A stretch of 6,578 bases of DNA from Acidimicrobiaceae bacterium (GTDB taxonomy: Bacteria > Actinomycetota > Acidimicrobiia > Acidimicrobiales > MedAcidi-G1): positions 52,208 through 58,785 of the forward strand of contig PAXM01000030.1 in assembly GCA_002714485.1 (NCBI GenBank). Direction: 5' to 3'. The position numbers and the translations under genes are program-made. Below are positions 1 to 5,465 of this stretch, piece after piece (the first letter of the stretch is position 1; each line of letters begins with the position of its first letter). The notes under the pieces were generated by a model. It saw only the letters and a list, made by a program, of their open reading frames with translations, did not search any database and was not told the origin of the DNA.

Positions 1-582
1 GCCGTAGAAGCCAGTCATGGTGGTCCAGCTGACAGGATGGACGGCATCCTGCCAGAGGTGGGACCCGCGGATCAGACGGAGGGTGGACTCCGCCGGTACA
101 GGGTCCAGCGGGATCCAGATGCTGACCGTCTGAGGGCCGTCAACGAAGTAGTAGGGAGCGTCGCAGTGCCAAGGGGTAGGGCGGGGGGCGCCTGGCTCCT
201 TGACCAGCACGTGCTCGTGGAACAACTGCACGGTCTCGGATCGCATCAGGCCGGCGGCCACGTCGGCAATGCCCGAACCAAAGGCGAACCGCTCAAACTC
301 GGGGATACGCGACCAGTTGCAGTAGTCGTCCCAGAAGCGTCCGACGTCGCTAGTGGTGCCGTTGTCGTCGAAGAACTCGCTGGGGTCGGCCTCGTTACGG
401 GCTACTCCGGCGGCCAAGTCATCGACCCAGTCAGTAAACAGGCCCTTGAGGTGGACGGCGCCATCGACGGCGAACGCGTCGGCCATCTCGTCGGAAATGG
501 GAAGGGCGGTTGCGTGGTCGATCACCGGGGCAGGATACGTCGTCTCATCTTCGCGATGCTGGGGAAATGCGGAAGGTGACAT
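1..582 (-). CDS. PhyH-family Fe(II)/2-oxoglutarate dioxygenase, 3'-truncated by window edge
   Basis: Reading the minus strand from an ATG at 582 gives 194 uninterrupted codons to the window edge, with no stop, so the C-terminus is missing. The protein has an N-terminal region of about 115 residues, then FHEHVLVKEPG (121-131), a PWHCDAPYY segment (137-145) and WIPLDPVPAESTLRLIRGSH (156-175). This is the jelly-roll core of phytanoyl-CoA dioxygenase (PhyH) proteins; H139 and D141 form the HxD half of the Fe(II) facial triad. The distal His and the 2-oxoglutarate-binding Arg should lie beyond the edge. A purine-rich AAAGGGAGG stretch lies upstream of the ATG on the minus strand, with GGGAGG ending 12 bases before it, somewhat far for a ribosome site but usable; M33 is a less likely alternative start. 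The family hydroxylates very diverse small molecules, so the substrate cannot be named. It is divergent from the plus-strand operon across 54 bases and may share its regulation. The family call is secure; the pathway role is inference. Confidence 0.9.
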   Translation of the reverse strand, partial: MSPSAFPQHREDETTYPAPVIDHATALPISDEMADAFAVDGAVHLKGLFTDWVDDLAAGVARNEADPSEFFDDNGTTSDVGRFWDDYCNWSRIPEFERFAFGSGIADVAAGLMRSETVQLFHEHVLVKEPGAPRPTPWHCDAPYYFVDGPQTVSIWIPLDPVPAESTLRLIRGSHLWQDAVHPVSWTTMTGFYG

Positions 583-601
583 TGCGCGAAATGGCCTCCC
601 T

Positions 602-637
602 TTGACGGATGCTCCGATGTCCGGCAGCATCCGGGTG
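602..637 (+). promoter_or_regulatory. Candidate promoter of the plus-strand operon (leaderless)
   Basis: TTGACG at 602-607 matches the -35 consensus at five of six positions. After exactly 17 bases, CAGCAT at 625-630 is a weak -10 (three of six, including the conserved A at position 2 and the final T). A start site about 7 bases downstream falls at or next to 637, the GTG of the M20 gene, which has no Shine-Dalgarno sequence. A leaderless transcript is therefore plausible, as is common in high-G+C actinobacteria. The spacing is seen in the sequence; promoter activity is inferred. Confidence 0.4.
606..633. repeat. Perfect 8-bp inverted repeat in divergent intergenic region (candidate operator)
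   Basis: CGGATGCT (606-613) and AGCATCCG (626-633) are exact reverse complements separated by 12 bases. The half-site centres are 20 bases apart, about two helical turns, which suits a dimeric regulator binding one DNA face. The repeat spans the spacer and -10 of the candidate plus-strand promoter and lies 24 bases before the minus-strand PhyH start, so one regulator could control both directions. No regulator gene is in the window. A hairpin role is less likely because of the location at the 5' ends of two divergent genes. Confidence 0.5.
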
Positions 638-1827
638 TGTCTTCGCTCTCCACCCCTTCGATCTCCGATGTGGTGGATCTGCTGGGTGAGCTAGTCGCGT
701 ACCCCACGGAAAGTCGCTCTCCCAATGTCGACTTGATCGACCACTACGCGGATCGAGCCCATAGGGCCGGTGCCATGCTTGACGTGGTGCCTGGCGAGGT
801 GGGGCGGGCCAACCTGCACCTCCGCTTCGGTCCGGACGCGCCGGGCGGGGTTCTGTTGTCGGGTCACACCGACGTGGTTCCCGCCGGAACCGGCTGGTCT
901 ACCGACCCCTACGCCCTCACAGAGGTGGGCGGGCGGTTGGCTGCTCGTGGAACAGCCGACATGAAGGGCTTCTTGGCCACCGCCCTCGTGCTGCTTGAGG
1001 AAACTGACCTTGATGCCCTTCGGGCCCCGGTCCATCTGGGCCTCAGCTATGACGAGGAGATCGGCTGCGTCGGCGTCCGGGGCCTGCTCGACGTGTTGGC
1101 CATCGGATTGACGGGTGCTGGAACGTGTAGACCCGAGGTCGTGGTGGTGGGCGAGCCGACAGGGATGCGCCTATGCAACGCCCACGCCGGCAAGGTCGCC
1201 TACCGGATTGACCTCTCTGCGGCCTCCGGGCACTCCAGTCGAGCTGGGACCGAACCGACCGCCGTGCACGAGGGCGCTGCTCTGGTTGCCCTAGTCCAAG
1301 GCCTCAACGATCCCGATCGTGGCATTAGCGCCAACGTGGGGTCGATCCACGGTGGCGTGGCCGTCAATGTGTTGTCCCCATCGTGCACGCTTGAGTTCGA
1401 GGTGCGCCACCAGGCCGACACCGATCCTGACGAGGTGCTGGCCGGTGTGCTGGAAGCGGTGGCCGAGGCCGATCGTCGGTTGTCGGCTGTGGGCGGACAC
1501 GTCACTATGGAGTCGTTCATCGATTACCCGGGCCTGGAGACCGATCCTTCGCTAGCCCCGGTCGCCGTCATGGTCGACCTGGTGGGCTCTGGTGCACCGG
1601 GCCCTGTGGGGTTTGGTACCGAAGGCGGCCTGTACTCCGACCGGCTAGGCGTGCCGTCGGTGATCGTCGGCCCCGGTGACATCGCAGACGCCCACCGTCC
1701 CAACGAGACCGTGGCCCCCGACCAACTCGAGCAGTGCGGTGATGTGCTGCGTCGAACTATCCACCGCTTCTGTTCTGATGACGGCCCAGACGTGGTCGGG
1801 ATCGCCCCAGTCGACCATCCCAGCTAA
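637..1827 (+). CDS. M20-family metallo-deacylase, ArgE/acetylornithine deacetylase type
   Basis: The 396-residue product is a cytosolic di-zinc M20 amidohydrolase, the usual length for ArgE. Visible motifs are SGHTDVVP (75-82; H77 ligand, D79), GRLAARGTADMKGFLA (99-114; D108 bridging ligand), LSYDEEIGCVGVR (136-148; E140 general base and E141 ligand), VGEPT (171-175; E173), the lid/dimerisation segment SGHSSRAGTEPTAVHEGA (197-214; H199) and DAHRPNE (351-357; H353 ligand). All metal and catalytic residues appear present, so an active hydrolase of N-acyl amino-acid-like amides is expected. The nearest pattern is ArgE, which releases acetate from N-acetylornithine. However, the partners here are oxygenases, not arginine genes, so the real substrate is probably an N-acyl or N-formyl catabolic intermediate; no gene symbol is assigned. 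The GTG at 637 is the first in-frame start after a stop and has no ribosome site; GTG at 670 or 673 are alternatives. It leads the operon, 13 bases ahead of the flavoprotein gene. Confidence 0.9.
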   Translation: MSSLSTPSISDVVDLLGELVAYPTESRSPNVDLIDHYADRAHRAGAMLDVVPGEVGRANLHLRFGPDAPGGVLLSGHTDVVPAGTGWSTDPYALTEVGGRLAARGTADMKGFLATALVLLEETDLDALRAPVHLGLSYDEEIGCVGVRGLLDVLAIGLTGAGTCRPEVVVVGEPTGMRLCNAHAGKVAYRIDLSAASGHSSRAGTEPTAVHEGAALVALVQGLNDPDRGISANVGSIHGGVAVNVLSPSCTLEFEVRHQADTDPDEVLAGVLEAVAEADRRLSAVGGHVTMESFIDYPGLETDPSLAPVAVMVDLVGSGAPGPVGFGTEGGLYSDRLGVPSVIVGPGDIADAHRPNETVAPDQLEQCGDVLRRTIHRFCSDDGPDVVGIAPVDHPS

Positions 1828-1833
1828 GGGAGA
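1826..1833 (+). promoter_or_regulatory. Ribosome binding site fixing the flavoprotein start
   Basis: AAGGGAGA lies 7 bases before ATG 1841 and overlaps the stop codon of the M20 gene. It decides the start: the same frame is open back to an ATG at 1676, but that would overlap the upstream gene by about 150 bases and add a non-conserved extension. Confidence 0.8.
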
Positions 1834-1840
1834 TCTCCCC

Positions 1841-3094
1841 ATGCGTACCACTACCGAAGAGACGTCCACCACTGTCCCGTGGCGCGAGTCTCCGGAAACC
1901 ACCGAGGTCCTGGCCCGGGTCGATGCCCTGGGCCCGGTCTGGCGGGAGCGCGCCCGTTCCCTAGACGAAGGCGTCGAGTTCCCGCACCGGAACTTCACCG
2001 AGGCGAAGGCTGCTGGTCTACACGCCCTCTGTCTGCCTACCGATTACGGCGGCGCCGGCTGGTGGCTACCCGGCCGGTTCAGCCCTTGGTACAAGGTGCT
2101 GGAGCGAATGGCCCGCTGGGAGACCAACACTGCCCAGTTGCTTCAGGTGCACAATCACGCGGCAGGCATCATCGCTTTCCATTCCACGCCGGAACAGCGC
2201 GACCGGTTCCTGCCCGACATCGCCGATGGAGCCTTCTGCGCCTCGTTGGGTTCGGAGGCACACCTGTATGAGAACGGCGCCGAGATTCTGGAATCCGAAT
2301 TGACCCGGGTCGAAGGTGGCTACCGGCTGACGGCCCGCAAGGGATTTGCCTCGGTGGCCGCCGCCGCCAAGTACTTGATGGTTTGGTGCGCCGTGGAGGG
2401 TGACACGCCGTATGCGAGCCGGATGGTGTTCGCGGTAGTGGAGGTGGGCTGGGAGGGCGTTGAGTTGTTGGATGACTGGCAGATGCTTGGCATGCGGTCC
2501 ACCATCTCTTGCGGCGTGAAGTTCGATGAGGTTTTCGTGCCCGATAGCCACGTGGTGGGGACCCCAGGCGGGTGGGTCACTGATGACCAGCGCACGTTCT
2601 CCTGCGCATACGCCGCCAATCACGTGGGGTCGGCCCAGGGAGCCTTTGATTTCCTGACCGGCTACATCGGTGAGCGTCCGGACCTTGCTGAATCAGAGGC
2701 TGTAAGGGTGAAGCTGGGCCAGATGGACGCCCAGCTGTTTGCCGCCCGATCCTGCTTGTACGCTACGGCGGCTCGGCTGGACCGGGGCGACGATCCTGAC
2801 GAGTGTGAGGCCGACGCGGTGCGCACCATGCACCTGGCCAAGGACGCGGTGCTGACCATTCCCTATCAGGGTTTCGACCTGGTAGGCGCCCGGGCCTGTC
2901 ATGAGCGGTACCCGCTGGGGCAAATGATGCGTGACGCCCGGACCTTCACCCTCCATTTCCGGGACGACCTCTATGTGGAACGCTTGGCCCAATTAGCCCT
3001 TGGCAAGGGCTTCTCGGCCAAGGGTGGCCGCGGGGGGTCTACCCCCTTCGAGGGAGGGACCGGGGCCACCGCCCAGGCCACCGCCGGGGCATGA
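1841..3094 (+). CDS. Acyl-CoA-dehydrogenase-fold flavoprotein, probably a flavin-dependent monooxygenase
   Basis: The product is 417 residues, slightly longer than the roughly 380 of ordinary acyl-CoA dehydrogenases. The helical N-domain carries FPHRNFTEAKAAGL (47-60) and LPTDYGGAGW (65-74). The middle beta domain shows SLGSEAH (135-141), GGYRLTARKGFASVA (159-173) and DDWQMLGMRSTIS (211-223). The C-domain ends with RDARTFTLHFRDDLYVERLA (364-383) and a Gly/Ala/Thr-rich tail (394-417). In dehydrogenases the segment after RDA carries the catalytic Glu of the YEGT motif; here that place reads TFTLHFRDD and no Glu aligns. This resembles the flavin monooxygenase branch of the fold (DszC, SfnC, HsaA types), which uses reduced flavin from a separate reductase and O2. 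I infer an oxygenation step rather than acyl-CoA oxidation. It is possible that a dehydrogenase with a displaced base is meant instead. It follows the M20 gene by 13 bases and is probably cotranscribed and translationally linked. Confidence 0.85.
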   Translation: MRTTTEETSTTVPWRESPETTEVLARVDALGPVWRERARSLDEGVEFPHRNFTEAKAAGLHALCLPTDYGGAGWWLPGRFSPWYKVLERMARWETNTAQLLQVHNHAAGIIAFHSTPEQRDRFLPDIADGAFCASLGSEAHLYENGAEILESELTRVEGGYRLTARKGFASVAAAAKYLMVWCAVEGDTPYASRMVFAVVEVGWEGVELLDDWQMLGMRSTISCGVKFDEVFVPDSHVVGTPGGWVTDDQRTFSCAYAANHVGSAQGAFDFLTGYIGERPDLAESEAVRVKLGQMDAQLFAARSCLYATAARLDRGDDPDECEADAVRTMHLAKDAVLTIPYQGFDLVGARACHERYPLGQMMRDARTFTLHFRDDLYVERLAQLALGKGFSAKGGRGGSTPFEGGTGATAQATAGA

Positions 3095-3156
3095 TCCCTT
3101 CCAACCCAACGCCGCCACCCACGCCGTCCGTTACGAGAAAGCGTCTGACGCCATGA
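3091..3156 (+). CDS. Possible 21-residue coupling ORF between flavoprotein and RidA-like genes
   Basis: An ATG at 3091 overlaps the flavoprotein stop as ATGA (3091-3094). The reading frame runs 21 codons and its TGA (3154-3156) overlaps the RidA-like ATG (3153) as a second ATGA. The peptide MIPSNPTPPPTPSVTRKRLTP is proline-rich and basic at the end, matching nothing I recognise. It spans the whole gap between the two genes and could carry ribosomes onto the RidA-like start, which has only a weak ribosome site. The double overlap is seen directly; expression is conjecture and chance is a real alternative. Confidence 0.25.
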   Translation: MIPSNPTPPPTPSVTRKRLTP

Positions 3157-3566
3157 CTCACAAGCGCATCCGTCCGTTCAATACGAAGGAGACGTACCCC
3201 GAGCAGAACCTCGACAACGACCTCAGCCAGGGTGTCGTGGCCCGCGGCACTTTGGTTTTCTTGCGGGGCCAGATCGCCCAGGATCTCGATACTCGGGAGT
3301 CATTGCACACTGGCGACGCTGGCGCCCAGACGGCCAAGGCCATGGAGAACATCGCCATGTTGCTGGCTGAGGCCGGCTCGGAGATGTCCCATATCTGCCG
3401 GATCGTCGTCTACCTGACCGACATCCGCTACCGGGAGGTCGTTTATCAGGAGATGGGAAGGTGGCTCCAGGGTGTCCATCCGTGCTCGACTGGCATCGTG
3501 GTATCTGCCTTGGCCCGTCCTGAGTGGGTGGTGGAGATAGAGGTCACCGCGGTGATCCCCGACTGA
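3153..3566 (+). CDS. RidA/YjgF-fold protein lacking the deaminase arginine
   Basis: This 137-residue protein has the family's usual length (about 130) and trimeric chorismate-mutase-like fold signature: GTLVFLRGQIAQD (32-44), a central helix TAKAMENIAMLLAEAG (60-75), HICRIVVYLTDIRYRE (80-95) and the C-terminal HPCSTGIVVSALARPEWVV (109-127) with EIEVTAVIPD (128-137). Genuine RidA enzymes, which hydrolyse 2-aminoacrylate and other enamines/imines, carry an Arg (R105 in E. coli RidA) in the PARSC motif; the aligned residue here is S112 in PCST. That places it among the Arg-less Rid branches, for which imine deaminase activity is not expected. RidA-fold proteins also occur in ring-cleavage and pyrimidine (RutC) clusters, fitting a role on a reactive nitrogen intermediate here. 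The ATG at 3153 is preferred because conserved sequence begins just after it; the frame is open further upstream but would overlap the flavoprotein gene. Only a weak GAGAAAG (3135-3141) precedes the start. Confidence 0.88.
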   Translation: MTHKRIRPFNTKETYPEQNLDNDLSQGVVARGTLVFLRGQIAQDLDTRESLHTGDAGAQTAKAMENIAMLLAEAGSEMSHICRIVVYLTDIRYREVVYQEMGRWLQGVHPCSTGIVVSALARPEWVVEIEVTAVIPD

Positions 3567-3607
3567 CCGATTTAACTGACCAGCCCGATTGAGCGGATCT
3601 CCACCTG

Positions 3608-4756
3608 ATGACCCCCCAGTCCGAGACCGGCACCCTGTTGTCTGGTCTGCGTACCGTGGCCGACGGACCGCTGTCGGCGGCTACCAACATGCCTCCGGCT
3701 ATGTACCACTCCGAGGCGGTCCTGGCCCTCGAACAAGAGCGGGTCTTCGGGCGGGACTGGGTGTCGCCTGGGTTGGCAGCCGAGATCCCCGAGGTGGGCG
3801 ATTATCTGGTCTGGTCGATCGCCGGTCAGCCGGTGTTCTGCGTTCGCGACGGTGATGGCCGGGTCCGGACTTTTTCCAACGTGTGCCGGCACCGGATGAT
3901 GACGCTGGTGGTGGGCGACGGGAACTCACGCCGGATTACCTGTCCGTACCATTCGTGGACATATGACCTGGGTGGGCAACTGGTGGGAGCGAACCACATG
4001 GAGCGCACCGACGGATTCGACCGGGCTGACGTCTGCCTGCCTGAGATCCGTACCGAACTCTGGGAGGGGTGGATTTACTGCACGTTGGACGACGAAGCGC
4101 CGTCGGTGGCCGACCTGCTGGCCCCCATCGAGGGCATCGTGGCGCTCTACGGGGTGGCCGACTACGTACCGATCCACCGGGTGGACGAGGTATGGAACGG
4201 AAACTGGAAGTTCCTTGCCGAGAATTTCATGGAGGGCTACCACCTGCCTGTTACCCACCGGGTCACGCTCGGAGCCTGGATGCCCATGGACTCGGTGGTG
4301 TTCCCCGACGAGCGCCACGGAGCGTTCACGTACCAGATGTTCGAGAAGGACGAGAACGCCGTCTACGGGCGAGCTCATTCGGACAATGACCGTTTGGAGG
4401 GGGCGTGGCGGAGCACCACGTTCATGCCGACGGTGTTTCCCGCCCACATGTACATCCTCGCCCCCGATCACCTCTGGTACCTATCGCTGCGACCGCGAGG
4501 CACCGGGCAGGTCGAGTTGCGGTTCGGGATTGCCCTAGCGCCTGAAGTGCACGCCTCACTGGTCGAACCCGAGGCATGGATCGCCGAGATGGTTGACTTT
4601 TTCACCGCAGTCTGCGAGGAGGACCGCATGGTGGTGGAGGGCATTCACGCCGGGTCCCGCTCGTCGCTAGCCACGCCCGGCCCGTTGAGTTGGCTCGAAC
4701 ATGAACTGCACCACTTCATGGGCTATCTGGCCGACCGCCTGACGCCTGCTGATTAA
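3608..4756 (+). CDS. Rieske non-heme iron oxygenase, alpha subunit, quaternary-ammonium type
   Basis: The 382-residue product has the two-domain layout of Rieske ring-hydroxylating or N-demethylating oxygenases. The N-terminal [2Fe-2S] site is C93-x-H95 and C112-x2-H115 (CRH and CPYHSWTYD). The catalytic domain has NWKFLAENFMEGYHLPVTH (199-217), giving iron ligands H212 and H217; the third ligand is probably D339 in CEEDRMVVEGIHAG (336-349). The residue bridging neighbouring subunits, three before the first His, is Asp in naphthalene-type dioxygenases but E209 here. Glu at this place is known from carnitine (CntA) and related betaine oxygenases, so N-demethylation or hydroxylation of a methylated amine is the best guess. 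It needs an electron-supplying reductase, which is not in the window. The start follows the RidA-like stop by 41 bases with a weak GAGCGGA site (3591-3597); M28 is an alternative. The class is certain; the substrate is inferred. Confidence 0.93.
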   Translation: MTPQSETGTLLSGLRTVADGPLSAATNMPPAMYHSEAVLALEQERVFGRDWVSPGLAAEIPEVGDYLVWSIAGQPVFCVRDGDGRVRTFSNVCRHRMMTLVVGDGNSRRITCPYHSWTYDLGGQLVGANHMERTDGFDRADVCLPEIRTELWEGWIYCTLDDEAPSVADLLAPIEGIVALYGVADYVPIHRVDEVWNGNWKFLAENFMEGYHLPVTHRVTLGAWMPMDSVVFPDERHGAFTYQMFEKDENAVYGRAHSDNDRLEGAWRSTTFMPTVFPAHMYILAPDHLWYLSLRPRGTGQVELRFGIALAPEVHASLVEPEAWIAEMVDFFTAVCEEDRMVVEGIHAGSRSSLATPGPLSWLEHELHHFMGYLADRLTPAD

Positions 4757-4766
4757 TCCCCGACCC

Positions 4767-4771
4767 GGGAG
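4767..4771 (+). promoter_or_regulatory. Ribosome binding site of the DUF1028 gene
   Basis: GGGAG sits 6 bases before ATG 4778 in the 21-base gap after the Rieske stop. It fixes the start so that Thr is residue 2, which matters for a possible N-terminal nucleophile. Confidence 0.7.
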
Positions 4772-4777
4772 CCCACC

Positions 4778-5455
4778 ATGACCTTTTCCATCACTGGACA
4801 CTGCGCCAGGACCGGCATGGTCGGGGTGGCCGTCACCACCTCATCCATCTGCGTGGGGTCTCGCTGCCCGCATGCCAGGGCCGGCGTGGGCGCCGTGGCC
4901 ATCCAGAACGTCACTGATCCAACTCTGGCTGTCCGCGTGTTCGAGCGCTTGGAGGCAGGCGCAACGGCCACCGAAGCTGTGGCCGCTGTAATGGACGGTC
5001 GGGTTAACGCCGACTACCGACAACTGGCGGTAGTCGACATGGCCGGTCGGACCGGACACTTCACTGGGGCCCACATCCTTGGCACCAATCGCGTTGTGGA
5101 GGGTGACCACTGCATTGCAGCGGGCAATCTGCTCTCGACGTCGGAGGTCCCAGCGGCCATGGTGGCCGGCTTCGAGGCCGATCCCGAGGCCCATCTGGCC
5201 GATCGTCTTCTGGGTGGCCTAGAGGCCGGGCTAGCCGCTGGTGGTGAGGTGGGTCCGGTGCACTCGGCTGCCCTCGTCGTGCACCATGACCAGCCGTTTG
5301 CTCTAGTCGACCTGCGTTGCGACTGGGACGAAGACGACCCGGTGGTTGTGCTGCGCCGTCTATGGACCGATTATGAACCTCAGATGCAGCCTTATCTGGA
5401 CCGGGCCGTGAATCCAGCGGTAGCGCCCAGTTACGGCGTCGCCGGCGACTGGTGA
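4778..5455 (+). CDS. DUF1028 (COG3342) Ntn-hydrolase-like protein
   Basis: The 225-residue protein follows the DUF1028 pattern throughout: MTFSITGHCARTGMVGVAVT (1-20), RAGVGAVAIQNVTDP (34-48), LEAGATATEAVAAVM (58-72), DYRQLAVVDMAGRTGHFTG (79-97), GNLLSTSEV (116-124), LADRLLGGLEAGLAAGGE (140-157), SAALVV (163-168) and VDLRCDWDEDDPVVVLRRL (177-195). The family is assigned to the N-terminal-nucleophile hydrolase superfamily, where Met removal exposes a nucleophile; T2 (or S4) would be the candidate. Its biochemical reaction is not established to my knowledge. Members are often found near peptide or amino-acid catabolic genes, and here it sits 21 bases after the Rieske oxygenase and 10 before a PhyH oxygenase, so an amide or lactam hydrolysis step is a reasonable but unproven guess. 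No signal peptide is seen, so it is probably cytosolic. The family call is strong; the function is open. Confidence 0.9.
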   Translation: MTFSITGHCARTGMVGVAVTTSSICVGSRCPHARAGVGAVAIQNVTDPTLAVRVFERLEAGATATEAVAAVMDGRVNADYRQLAVVDMAGRTGHFTGAHILGTNRVVEGDHCIAAGNLLSTSEVPAAMVAGFEADPEAHLADRLLGGLEAGLAAGGEVGPVHSAALVVHHDQPFALVDLRCDWDEDDPVVVLRRLWTDYEPQMQPYLDRAVNPAVAPSYGVAGDW

Positions 5456-5465
5456 GTCGATACCG

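Noticed and set aside
37..579. Long plus-strand open frame opposite the left PhyH gene
   Set aside because: Its protein has no recognisable domain, while the minus strand over the same bases encodes a clear PhyH protein with HxD motif and ribosome site; it is a G+C-rich shadow.
1676..1840. N-terminal extension of the flavoprotein to the ATG at 1676
   Set aside because: It would overlap the M20 gene by about 150 bases; AAGGGAGA just before ATG 1841 and the absence of conserved sequence in the extension favour the shorter form.
2066..2623. 185-codon minus-strand frame within the flavoprotein gene
   Set aside because: No motif, no ribosome site of note, and fully covered by a conserved coding frame on the plus strand.
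3000..3152. Upstream extension of the RidA-like frame to 3000
   Set aside because: It overlaps the end of the flavoprotein gene and encodes a Pro/Arg/Gly-rich stretch; the RidA fold begins after the ATG at 3153.
3563..3590. Short repeats CTGACC (3563, 3576) and CCGATT (3567, 3585) after the RidA-like stop
   Set aside because: Only 6-base units without symmetry, hairpin or T run; within chance expectation for a 41-base gap.
3926..4471. 181-codon minus-strand and 191-codon plus-strand frames inside the Rieske gene
   Set aside because: Both are alternative frames of a gene with complete Rieske and iron-binding motifs; their compositions (Arg/Ser/Thr or His/Val rich) are typical of shadows.
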